Origin: Pseudorasbora parva
Taxonomy: Eukaryota; Chordata; Actinopteri; Cypriniformes; Gobionidae
Length of the DNA stretch: 64,000 bases
Assembly: GCF_024679245.1 (NCBI RefSeq)
Contig: NC_090172.1
Coordinates: 1,976,001 to 2,040,000, forward strand
Direction: 5' to 3'
Shown here in pieces: positions 56,366-61,290 of the stretch (positions are counted from its first letter, which is position 1; the number at the start of each line of letters is the position of its first letter). The position numbers and the translations under genes were made by a program. The notes below the pieces were generated by a model. The model had not been told where the DNA came from, did not search any database, and worked only from the letters and a program-made list of their open reading frames with translations.

Positions 56366-56706
56366 TAATTAAATTCAGAAAATATTATCCATCTGTTTTG
56401 AAAATAAAAACTGACTTGAGCTGAATAGTGACACTGTTGTCTTCTGTTGAGAATGAGATGCTTTATAGCCGCAATTGAAGTTGTTCCAGAATTGATTAAC
56501 TTTGCAACATTGACTGTTTTCTGTTTTTATTGTATGACTTTTATCCAATAAAAAGATTATAGACTCGATTGAGTGCCGATCTTGCCGTTTTTATGTGACG
56601 TCTCAAAATGCACATAAAAACGAATGGAAACATGTCTGGCGTTTCTTCCCGCAGATCTCTGATGAAGAGGGAAATCAGCGAGTACCTCTTGGAGGACGAC
56701 GACTAG
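31107..56706 (+). CDS. ctu2: Cytosolic thiouridylase subunit 2 (Ctu2/Ncs2), 15 coding exons, complete
   Basis: The joined exons encode 486 residues, all introns GT-AG and all phases consistent. Ctu2 works with Ctu1 and the sulfur carrier Urm1 to 2-thiolate wobble U34 of cytosolic tRNA-Lys, -Glu and -Gln. Visible features: start MCQVEEDYN; CxxC pairs at C24/C27 and C43/C46; HKFRAMLGKNRVIFPQEK; a PP-loop-like SGGAAS at 76-81 (human SGGPSS); TLTAKEDMLQTLR; HVARENGFSKVMMGESCSRL; YGDVVIVRPMRDYSSKEIAA; VPSAFIPGLDTK; FPSTVSTIYRTSEKL; C-terminal zinc-ligand pairs C371/C374 and C440/C443; and an acidic end LLEDDD. Length and domain order fit vertebrate CTU2. It is divergent from rnf166 and convergent with piezo1. 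Introns, especially 3, 7, 8, 10, 11 and 12, are packed with palindromic MITEs and satellites. No disabling lesion seen. Confidence 0.96.
31174..31218 (+). repeat. (GT)n microsatellite 12 bp after ctu2 exon 1 donor
   Basis: 45 bp of uninterrupted GT in the start of intron 1, close to the 5' splice site. Confidence 0.97.
31219..32588. other. ctu2 intron 1
   Basis: AT-rich. 31780-32050 looks like a reversed short interspersed repeat (AAACCCAAAGCGCTGCAGTA). No other feature. Confidence 0.45.
32589..32663 (+). CDS. ctu2: ctu2 coding exon 2
   Basis: 75 nt, acceptor TTTTACAG, donor GTAGGC. Encodes LNRKCVKCKE, then VSDAFCR, giving the first CxxC and half of the second. Confidence 0.95.
32753..32831 (+). 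CDS. ctu2: ctu2 coding exon 3
   Basis: 79 nt after a short 89-nt intron. Encodes SCFKEYFIHKFRAMLGKNRV and IFPQEK, the most conserved N-terminal block. Confidence 0.96.
33388..34164. mobile_element. TTAA-flanked MITE nested in palindromic MITE, ctu2 intron 3; carries a ZNF143 motif
   Basis: Left AGGGGTAGTTCAGCG, right CGCTGAAGTAACCCT, TTAA at 33384-33387 and 34165-34168. Contains a perfect SBS motif at 33530-33548 and a 19-bp-arm hairpin (ATTCCTCCTATGATGCAAA) near 33991-34038. Confidence 0.92.
33530..33548 (+). promoter_or_regulatory. Perfect ZNF143/SBS consensus inside a MITE
   Basis: ACTACAATTCCCAGAATGC matches the ZNF143 SBS consensus, within ctu2 intron 3. Confidence 0.55.
34645..34704 (+). 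CDS. ctu2: ctu2 coding exon 4 (PP-loop-like motif)
   Basis: 60 nt, VLLAVSGGAASCSMLSQVLE. Carries the SGGxxS phosphate-loop-like motif. Palindromic MITE copies lie on both sides (ending 34319, starting 34753). Confidence 0.95.
34753..35123. mobile_element. Palindromic MITE copy C, ctu2 intron 4
   Basis: CACTGCAAAAATGCTTTCTT to AAAGCATTTTTTGCAGT. Begins 48 bp after the exon 4 donor. Confidence 0.92.
35940..36922. mobile_element. hAT-family element (GGGCTGGGCGATAT type), copy 2, nested in a Tc1-like relic
   Basis: Same ends and interior as the element at 11318. Flanks TGGAGGAC (35932-35939) and TTGAGGAC (36923-36930) match at 7 of 8. An expanded (CA)n tract lies at 36391-36434. It interrupts a Tc1-like element. 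Confidence 0.9.
36391..36434 (+). repeat. (CA)n microsatellite within hAT copy 2
   Basis: (CA)n with one TA interruption. Absent from the sister hAT at 11318, so it expanded after insertion. Confidence 0.9.
37256..38397. mobile_element. hAT-like element (CAGGGGTCTCCAAC ends) in ctu2 intron 4
   Basis: Ends CAGGGGTCTCCAAC and GTTGGAGACCCCTG, flanked by perfect 8-bp CTCTATTG at 37248-37255 and 38398-38405. It appears to contain a second repeat between about 37424 and 38250 (TACCGACT-type ends). Confidence 0.92.
37714..37748 (+). repeat. (CA)n microsatellite
   Basis: Simple repeat inside the hAT-like element of ctu2 intron 4. Confidence 0.9.
38454..38514 (+). CDS. ctu2: ctu2 coding exon 5
   Basis: 61 nt, GLSRDAPKKLRFMPGIIYID. 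Its acceptor TTTTTCAG is 57 bp from the right end of a hAT element (37256-38397). Confidence 0.94.
38735..39180. repeat. Interspersed repeat with (CA)n and poly-C tracts, ctu2 intron 5
   Basis: GTGACATATGGGGACATTCC and its weaker inverted copy CATATGTCACAAAAACATTA bound the repeat. (CA)n at 38775-38791 and 38896-38931; C-run plus (CA)n at 39117-39158. Confidence 0.75.
39335..39444 (+). CDS. ctu2: ctu2 coding exon 6
   Basis: 110 nt, acceptor GTGTTAG, donor GTAAAC. Encodes GGACGRSEEERRRSIDQLKS, then TGFPYFIVPLEQ, matching CTU2 in order. Confidence 0.95.
39519..39763 (+). CDS. ctu2: ctu2 coding exon 7
   Basis: 245 nt, the largest exon. Begins VFGLPTSVLVPG and ends LKTLTAKEDMLQTLR. The middle part is variable in the family. 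Confidence 0.95.
40086..40599. mobile_element. TTAA-flanked MITE in ctu2 intron 7
   Basis: Left AGGGTAAGTTCACCC, right GGGTGAACTAACGCT, TTAA at 40082-40085 and 40600-40603. Terminal arms are complementary over about 100 bp (GACACCCGTCAGACCTCCGT). Confidence 0.88.
40679..41634. mobile_element. Palindromic MITE copy D, interrupted, ctu2 intron 7
   Basis: CACTGCAAAAAATGCTTTTG to GCATTTTTTGCCGTG. Split by 40750-41296. Ends 30 nt before exon 8; its terminal CAG is mutated to CCG. Confidence 0.93.
40750..41296. mobile_element. TTAA-flanked MITE nested in palindromic MITE, with 100-bp-arm hairpin
   Basis: Left AGGGTTACTTCACCGC, right GCAGTGAAGTATCCCT, TTGA (decayed TTAA) and TTAA flanks. 41050-41275 is a hairpin with arms of about 100 bp (for example GGCGGATTAGCACTTCTGAG pairs with its complement). 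Confidence 0.9.
41665..41800 (+). CDS. ctu2: ctu2 coding exon 8
   Basis: 136 nt encoding LHLILHVARENGFSKVMMGE and SCSRLAVRLLSNIALGRGAA. Hemmed by two copies of the same palindromic MITE, 30 nt before its acceptor and 44 nt after its donor. Confidence 0.96.
41845..42284. mobile_element. Palindromic MITE copy E, fills ctu2 intron 8
   Basis: CACTGCAAAAAATGCTCTTC to GCATTTTTTGCAGTG. It occupies 440 of 521 intron bases. Confidence 0.93.
42322..42453 (+). CDS. ctu2: ctu2 coding exon 9
   Basis: 132 nt in phase 0: GFSDPRYGDVVIVRPMRDYS, then VPSAFIPGLDTK. The preceding intron (521 nt) is 84% one MITE. Confidence 0.96.
42484..43580. mobile_element. hAT-like element (TAGGGATGCACCGATA ends) in ctu2 intron 9
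   Basis: Ends TAGGGATGCACCGATA and TATCGGTGCATCCCTA-like (right side ATCGTGCATCCCTA). I could not find a matching 8-bp duplication. It contains a 44-bp-arm hairpin at 42571-42704. Confidence 0.7.
42571..42704. repeat. Hairpin with 44-bp arms
   Basis: GGGATAATGTCCACCCAGCC opens the left arm (42571-42614) and its complement closes the right arm (42661-42704) with one mismatch; a 46-bp loop lies between. Confidence 0.9.
43623..44259. mobile_element. TTAA-type element with about 217-bp inverted arms, ctu2 intron 9
   Basis: Arms 43624-43840 and 44042-44260 are almost perfectly complementary. Ends GGGTTAGTTCTCCC / GGGAGAACTAACCC; flanks TTAC (decayed) and TTAA. Confidence 0.9.
45529..46335. mobile_element. 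Palindromic MITE copy F, interrupted, ctu2 intron 9
   Basis: The left end is diverged (TTGTTTCCAGTCCAAAG), the right end is GCATTTTATTGCAGT. Split by 45830-46259. Confidence 0.8.
45830..46259. mobile_element. TTAA-flanked MITE nested in palindromic MITE, ctu2 intron 9
   Basis: Left AACTACACTGTGTAAC, right CACACATTGGAGCTT, TCAA (decayed) and TTAA flanks. The surrounding MITE sequence GTTTCT..AATGTAAG is split at this point. Confidence 0.8.
46622..46713 (+). CDS. ctu2: ctu2 coding exon 10
   Basis: 92 nt, THDKASIQRLTESFVTNLQA then DFPSTVSTIY. Matches human IHRLMEAFI...FPSTVSTVYRT. Confidence 0.95.
46802..46902 (+). CDS. ctu2: ctu2 coding exon 11
   Basis: 101 nt after an 88-nt intron. Encodes TSEKLHTVKPS and KCLLCLCALDTDM with the CxxC pair C371/C374. 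Followed by the 7.8-kb intron 11. Confidence 0.94.
47149..48819. mobile_element. hAT-like element carrying the 33-bp satellite
   Basis: The left end TAGGGCTGTCAAACGA is typical of a fish hAT family. Flanks GTATTTTT are identical (47141-47148 and 48820-48827). The right end is decayed (GTATACTA). The insertion interrupts the left arm of a large inverted-repeat element, whose intact right arm shows the empty-site sequence. Confidence 0.75.
47181..47854. repeat. 33-bp satellite, about 20 copies, ctu2 intron 11
   Basis: Each 33-bp unit contains two perfect palindromes: GCGATTAATCGC and GAGTTAACTC, joined by ACGGTTGCCAT. Common variants are GGTTGTCAT, CTATTGTCAT and ACTCTCGATTAA. The array sits just inside the left end of a hAT element. 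Confidence 0.95.
49108..49438. mobile_element. Palindromic MITE copy G, ctu2 intron 11
   Basis: CACTGCAAAAAATGCTTTTC to GCATTTTTTGCAGTG, slightly shortened centre. It sits near the middle of a larger inverted-repeat element. Confidence 0.92.
49969..50559. mobile_element. hAT-like element with BED-finger remnant and perfect target duplication
   Basis: Ends TAGGGCCGGGACT and CCCTGCCCTA, flanked by GTTTGAAG at 49961-49968 and 50560-50567. On plus, 50141-50359 encodes a transposase start (MSEEADESALLGPVEG, then FCFKKRKDGSVDKSTVVCKR) with one cysteine of the BED finger lost (CKRY). Confidence 0.92.
50787..50979. mobile_element. Palindromic hAT MITE (Charlie-like ends)
   Basis: 193 bp, ends CAGTGGTTCTCAAACCTG / CAGGTTTGAGAACCACTG, near-palindromic throughout, flanked by CCCTAGAG at 50779-50786 and 50980-50987. 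The terminal CAGTGGTTCTCAA is the hAT-Charlie signature. Confidence 0.93.
51295..51979. mobile_element. Element with CTGCGTCCCAA ends, copy 2 (opposite orientation)
   Basis: Ends CTGCGTCCCAAATCGTAG and GCGAATTGGGACGCAG. The interior is recognisably the reverse complement of 14685-15442, including ACCCACAACCCATTGCGAG and GACAGGGCAGATAAACGGTG. Confidence 0.8.
52656..54520. repeat. 60-bp satellite, about 31 copies, ctu2 intron 11
   Basis: The unit length is exactly 60 bp with very few differences between copies (C/T in CTGTCGATC versus CTGTTGATC, GTCATCGG versus GTTATCGG). Each unit has AGCCCGCCC (GC box on the other strand) and CTCATTGGTCAG (inverted CCAAT box). A nine-unit block is duplicated: the rare variants at 53580 and 53709 recur 540 bp later at 54120 and 54249. 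The array ends 192 bp before exon 12. Confidence 0.97.
54713..54848 (+). CDS. ctu2: ctu2 coding exon 12
   Basis: 136 nt, DKASAFHATLVSERLSQIKL, then a cysteine-rich stretch with C412, C418, C423 and C424. The acceptor is TTTTTCCGCAG. This part is poorly conserved in the family. Confidence 0.9.
54907..55270. mobile_element. Palindromic MITE copy H, fills ctu2 intron 12
   Basis: GCTGCAAAAAATGCATTTCT to GCATTTTTTTGCAGTG, occupying 364 of 452 intron bases and ending 30 nt before exon 13. Confidence 0.92.
55301..55367 (+). CDS. ctu2: ctu2 coding exon 13
   Basis: 67 nt, LPAHPDLKTLLCYSCGLTIK plus DM. CYSC (C440/C443) is the last zinc-ligand pair. A MITE ends 30 nt upstream. Confidence 0.94.
55513..56047 (+). 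pseudogene. Second Tc1-like transposase fossil in ctu2 intron 13
   Basis: Plus frame at about 55783-55855 reads RPPDSPDLNPIEHLWDELNK, the DDE motif around the last catalytic acid. QQDNAP occurs upstream in another frame, so frameshifts are present. Fragments start near GGCATATATTAGGCAGGA and end near CATAATGTTATGCCTAATC. It abuts exon 14. Confidence 0.8.
56077..56135 (+). CDS. ctu2: ctu2 coding exon 14
   Basis: 59 nt, GAVDTLPPYIITEAENRQK. Matches the family LPPYI block. Its acceptor lies about 30-40 bp past the end of a Tc1-like fossil. Confidence 0.94.
56332..56362 (+). repeat. (AC)n microsatellite, ctu2 intron 14
   Basis: Simple repeat, about 30 bp. Confidence 0.95.
56655..56706 (+). CDS. 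ctu2: ctu2 coding exon 15 with stop codon
   Basis: 52 nt, RSLMKREISEYLLEDDD then TAG at 56704-56706. The acceptor is TTCCCGCAG. Confidence 0.94.
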
Positions 56707-56786
56707 CGGATGTTTGCTGTGAAAGCTGATATTTAAATCCATATCATATGAAATATAATTTCATAATTTGTCTCCACTTGCACGTG

Positions 56787-56792
56787 AATAAA
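56787..56792 (+). terminator. ctu2 polyadenylation signal
   Basis: AATAAA 81 bp after the ctu2 stop codon. The first canonical signal downstream, so the 3' UTR is probably about 100 bp. Confidence 0.7.
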
Positions 56793-56890
56793 GTTGCCAT
56801 TTTGAAACACTTCATAGCTGCATGTTTTGTGTGTGTGTGTGTGCTTGTATCATATTGCATTGACCATGTGAATATGCGCCTCCGGTTTAA

Positions 56891-57334
56891 AGGTGCCCTG
56901 TGTAAAAATATCCAAAAAATGACCTACACGCATTAAAAGAATGAGAAGAAATAAGGGCGAGGATGTCATTAAAAAAATGTCAAGTTATAGTGCTGCAGAG
57001 ATATCAACCTTAATTAGCATTAGCATTACTAGCCCCGGACCAACAGGTGTCGTAATACCAGTCTTGGCCATGGGAGGCGGTATGCGGGCAACATAACCAC
57101 CAGCCAACCTGGAACCTTCAGTTCAGTTCAGGGAAGAGAGCGGACGGATGGCCGAAGCCCTTGGCCCCTTAAATGTATCTGATATGATAACAATAGCTGC
57201 TTTACCTGACCGGAAAAAGCGGAAGTGTGGCCGCCCGGCGACTGTGTCCCGTCCCGTCATAATAAAAGTCCCGCTACTCGCGAGCCGTTCAGAACAGGCG
57301 CCCTCCAGTGGACGAAAAGTTGCATAGTGCACCT
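56891..57334. mobile_element. TTAA-flanked MITE just downstream of ctu2
   Basis: Left AGGTGCCCTGTGTAA, right GCATAGTGCACCT, TTAA at 56887-56890 and 57335-57338. Inserted about 100 bp past the ctu2 poly(A) signal. Confidence 0.85.
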
Positions 57335-58359
57335 TTAAATCAATATAACCTTTTAAACACTCAGTAATTCAGTCGTTTGTACAGTATTTTAATTATGCAA
57401 CATTCTCGAGTTCTCAATTTAGCGACTCGGCAAGACATTTTTACAGGCTCGTTTGATTTCTGAAGACAAAAGGAAGCAAAGAGAATGTGCTTGTGTCCCT
57501 TTGCATAAACATACAGTGGATATGATTCTTCCATTACAGATGAACTTTGGCACACTCATTATTACACAGCGTGCGCTTCAGACATACAGACAGCATTCCA
57601 GCACTCAATTGTGGCACTCACAACGCAGCAAATGTAGTTTGGTTGTGTTCTTTATGAGGAGAAATGATTCGTGTTTGATCAGAAATTGTATTGAATAATA
57701 CATGGCTCTCCTCCTTGTAAACACTTGAGCTGTAGTATCAGAACAAAAGCAGCACATCCATCGACGCGTCTGGGTCATAGTTCACCTCAAAACCACACAG
57801 GGCTCAGAAAAGAGAGACATTTTTAGGAATAAATCAAACAAATCTGCATAATGGACTATAAGTGATAATACTGGTTAAATGAGATGTTGATGTTATGCTT
57901 ATGAAAACAAATAGGACACAAACTAGTGTTAACTTTAGTTATGACGTGCTATGATAAATTTGAACATGGATTTTTACTCTAATTTTACATAAATGCGTAG
58001 TTTAAACACAAAGATCATTATAATGTGTTTGAATCCTGATTACAAGAAATTATTTGTGATTTCTTTTTGCTTAATGAAAATAAAGCCTATTTGCATGATC
58101 AAGTTTATTTGCATTTTTCATGATAGTTCTGGAATATTTAAACACTGATTTATCAGCGAGTATTTGTTGGGTTTGCCTTCAAGTTATGCTTATTTTAAAT
58201 ATGTATAATGTATTATAGAACTATCTTAATAATCCCAAAAAATAGCTTCCTGTTATTCTGCGGTAAAATATGACCCAGATGTAGTTTAGTGATATTCACT
58301 TTAATAGTGTTTGGATTTCCACTTTGACGGTCCTGCTATTGTGTGACCAATGTTCACTG
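57335..58359. other. Space between ctu2 and piezo1
   Basis: Nothing recognised. A piezo1 poly(A) site must lie between here and 59731, but several TTTATT hexamers (AATAAA on minus) occur and none is clearly favoured. Confidence 0.4.
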
Positions 58360-59455
58360 AATCCGTTACAGTCATTGAATCAGTCACTGAACATGTCTGA
58401 ATCAGGCACTGACTGATTCAATCACTGCAACTGATTCAGTGTTATTGAATCAGTCGCAGTTACTGAATCAGTCTCAGTCACTGAATCAGTTGCAGACACT
58501 GAACACATCTGAATCAGTCACTGAATCAGTCACCGTCACTGAACACATCTGAATCAGTCGCAGTTACTGAATCAGTCTCAGTCACTGAACACATCTGAAT
58601 CAGTCGCAGTTACTGAATCAGTCTCAGTCACTGAATCAGTTGCAGACACTGAACACAACTGAATCAGTCACTGAATCAGTCACCGTCACTGACACATCTG
58701 AATCAGTCACAGTTACTGAATCAGTCTCAGTCATTGAATCAGTTGCAGACACTGAACACATCTGAATCAGTCACTAAATCAGTCATCGTCACTGAACACA
58801 TCTGAATCAGTCACTGACTGATTCAATCACTGCAACTGATTCACTGTCATTGAATCAGTCGCAGTTACTGAATCAGTCTCAGTCACTGAACACGTCTGAA
58901 TCAGTCACTGAATCAGTCGCAGCCACTGAATCAGTCGCAGTCACTGAATCAGTCGCAGTTACTAAATCAGTCACTGAACACGTCTGAATCAGTCACTGAA
59001 TCAGTCGCAGTCATTGAATCAGTCAGTCACTGAATCAGTCACAGTCATTGAATCAGTCAGTCACTAAATCAGTCGCTGTCACTGAATCAGTCAGTCACTG
59101 AATCAGTCGCTGTCATTGAATCAGTCACTCACTGAATCAGTCGCAGTCATTGAATCAGTCAGTCACTGAATCAGTCGCTGTCACTGAATCAGTCACAGTC
59201 ATTGAATCAGTCACAGTCATTGAATCAGATGCAGTCACTGAACACATCTGAATCAGTCACTGACTCAGTCACAGTCATTGAATCAGTCCCAGTCATTGAA
59301 TCGGTCAGTCACTGAATAAGTCGCTGTCATTGAATCAGTCAGTCACTGAATCAGTCGCAGTCATTGAGTCAGTCACTGAATAAGTCGCTGTCATTGAATC
59401 AGTCAGTCACTGAATCAGTCGCAGTCATTGAATCAGTCACTGAATCAGTCACACT
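58360..59455. repeat. Degenerate GAATCAGTC tandem array 3' of piezo1
   Basis: Dozens of GAATCAGT cores spaced irregularly at about 9-30 bp, with linkers CACT, CGCAGTCATT or CACATCT. It ends about 277 bp beyond the piezo1 stop codon, so it may lie in the piezo1 3' UTR or just after it. Inverted GACTGATTC units occur too, for example near 58405 and 58815. Confidence 0.9.
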
Positions 59456-59731
59456 GAGATACACTGAGAAAGGCTGATTTTTCAAGCTTTGCTGAAAAAC
59501 TAAACACAGTTCAGGCAGAATAACACACGGAGGCTTAACCTGACCCCCGTCATCCAACCTCTGAGTGCAAAGAAGCCAACAGCGTCCATCAGAGCCGCTC
59601 CGTAACGCTGGAGAAACGCCGTTAGACTCGCTGCTCGTAAGACATCGACTCATCCAACTTATACAAAGCAGCAAAGCTCGACCGCTTCCAGCCGAAGGAC
59701 GTTACGATGCTGCATCAGCCACAAAACACGC

Positions 59732-59987
59732 TCAGTCCTGACTCTTCTCTCTAGTCCACTTGATCATGGTCTCTGGAGAGCGATAGAGGAAGATGAGTTT
59801 TGAGTAAAGCTCTTCCTCCAGCTCCAGTTCTCCGGTTTCCCGCACCAGGAAAATGTCCATGCATATTTTGAGGATGCGGTCCACACACGGCAGCTCTTCG
59901 AACATGATGGAGTGAGAGATCTCGCTGAAGAAGCCTCGCACGAACTTACCGATGACCAGAACCACCGACACGTACAGGCCCATAATC
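59732..59987 (-). CDS. piezo1: piezo1 last coding exon (inner helix and C-terminal domain)
   Basis: 256 nt, acceptor TCCCGCAG. Encodes IMGLYVSVVLVIGKFVRGFF, then FEELPCVDRILKICMDIFLV, RETGELELEEELYSKL and IFLYRSPETMIKWTREK, ending SQD and TGA. Confidence 0.94.
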
Positions 59988-61060
59988 CTGCGGGAGGAGG
60001 AGAGAGAGGTATAAATACAGGAAAACATGCTCTTCTTACTCAGTCATTTTGTCTTGTTTCTAGTCTAAATATCGAACAATTCTTAAATCAAGATGCATTT
60101 ACTATATGAGTAAAATAACATGGTGTTTTTTCTTGTTTTGTTGAAAATAAAATCAAAATGAAGTGAGTTTTTGCTTAAAGGAAGTGTATGTAAGATTGTG
60201 GCCAAAACTGGTCCTGCAATCACTACCCCCTCCCCCTGACTCGAGGTTGCCAGATTGGCTGCAGGATCAGGAGAATGTTTGTAGATCTGCAGCTGTGGTA
60301 ACTAGAGCAGATCTGGCAACCCGAAATACTGACTTCGTGATTGGTCGATAGGTGGAGGGCGGAGCTTCAGGCCAAAACACGACATCATGACATCATCAAC
60401 ATCAGTTGAGCTGCAACAACAACTTTATAATGACAATATCCTGCCGGACTACTGCTGTCAGTGATATGAGTATATGACATTAACATGATTTCTGAATGTC
60501 TAGTGACATATCAACGGCCATTTTATGATTCATTGAAATACATTCTTACATACAGTTCCTTTAACACAGGCAAAATGATCTGCCAATGGGGTAAGAAAAA
60601 TAATCTTGTTTCTTGATTCCGTCCCAAACAGAATTAAGATTATTTTTCTCACCCCATTGGCAGATCATTTTGCCTGTTTTAAGCAAAAACTCACTTCATT
60701 TAGATTTTAATTTCAACAAAACAAGGAAAAATATATTTTACTTATCTAGTAAATGCATCTTGATTTAAGCATTTTTAGATATTTGGACTGGAAACAAGAC
60801 AAAAATACTAAATTAGAAGAGCATTTTTTGCAGTGTGCAGTCAGTCTCATGGAAGGGAATGGTGACTGTGTACCCATATCCTGCTAGGAAGCCCAAACTT
60901 GGAGGGCTGACTTTGTCGTTAAAGATGACCATGGGTAAGACGCCACAGGAGCTGCGGCAGTCTGCGATACTGATGTCCCACCACTCCTGAGCTCCGGTGG
61001 TGTTCACCGAGGCTTCCCTCATCAGAGACAGGGTCACATTCTGATACCCGTCCTCACCGC
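59732..61060 (-). CDS. piezo1: Piezo mechanosensitive channel, C-terminal two coding exons (5' part outside window)
   Basis: 61060-60874 joined to 59987-59732 on the minus strand gives about 147 residues of Piezo C-terminus. Exon A carries the end of the extracellular cap domain (WWDISIADCRSSCGVLPMVI, then FNDKVSPPSLGFLAGYG). Exon B carries the pore-lining inner helix (IMGLYVSVVLVIGKFVRGFF) and the cytosolic C-terminal domain (EISHSIMFEELPCVDRILKI ... LYRSPETMIKWTREK). Splice GT-AG, phase continuous, stop TGA at 59734-59732. Piezo proteins are trimeric force-gated cation channels of the plasma membrane, about 2500 residues long. PIEZO1 and PIEZO2 are similar here; piezo1 is chosen because it flanks CTU2 and RNF166 in human. 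The next upstream exon must lie beyond 64000. Confidence 0.9.
60025..60835. mobile_element. Palindromic MITE copy I, interrupted, fills last piezo1 intron
   Basis: ACATGCTCTTCTTACTCAGT to GCATTTTTTGCAGTG, split by 60179-60560. Together they take 811 of 886 intron bases. Confidence 0.9.
60179..60560. mobile_element. TTAA-flanked MITE (AGGAAGTGTATGTAAG type), copy 2, nested in a palindromic MITE
   Basis: Left AGGAAGTGTATGTAAG, right CTTACATACAGTTCCT (15 of 16 inverted), TTAA at 60175-60178 and 60561-60564. It lies inside the palindromic MITE that fills the last piezo1 intron. Confidence 0.92.
60874..61060 (-). CDS. piezo1: piezo1 penultimate coding exon (cap domain end)
   Basis: 187 nt, acceptor CTTTTAG at 61061, donor GTACAC at 60873. 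Starts GEDGYQNVTLSLMREASVN and ends SPPSLGFLAGYG. The cap-domain cysteines of ADCRSSCG are present. Confidence 0.92.
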
Positions 61061-61109
61061 CTAAAAGAGCCACAACAGCATCTTTACGTTCACAAACTCA
61101 TCAACAGTT

Positions 61110-61290
61110 TGAGCGGACCCACTTTATATTAAGTAGCGTTAACTACTATGTACTAATATTGTAATTAATCATTAGATACAATGCACTTATTGTGTACATA
61201 CATGTTTTTACATTGTACTTACATTTTAAAAATACCTGCATGTAATTACGTCTGTAATTAATTTCTGTAGTTACATTTGTAATCACACAC
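61110..61290. repeat. Left part of a transposon that hosts the 42-bp satellite
   Basis: Begins near CACTTTATATTAAGTAGC and runs through AATTACGTCTGTAATTAATT into the satellite without a break. From memory it resembles a common cyprinid palindromic repeat whose interior contains a TACCC..TTAAACC..CCCTAAC segment; its right end is outside the window. Confidence 0.5.
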
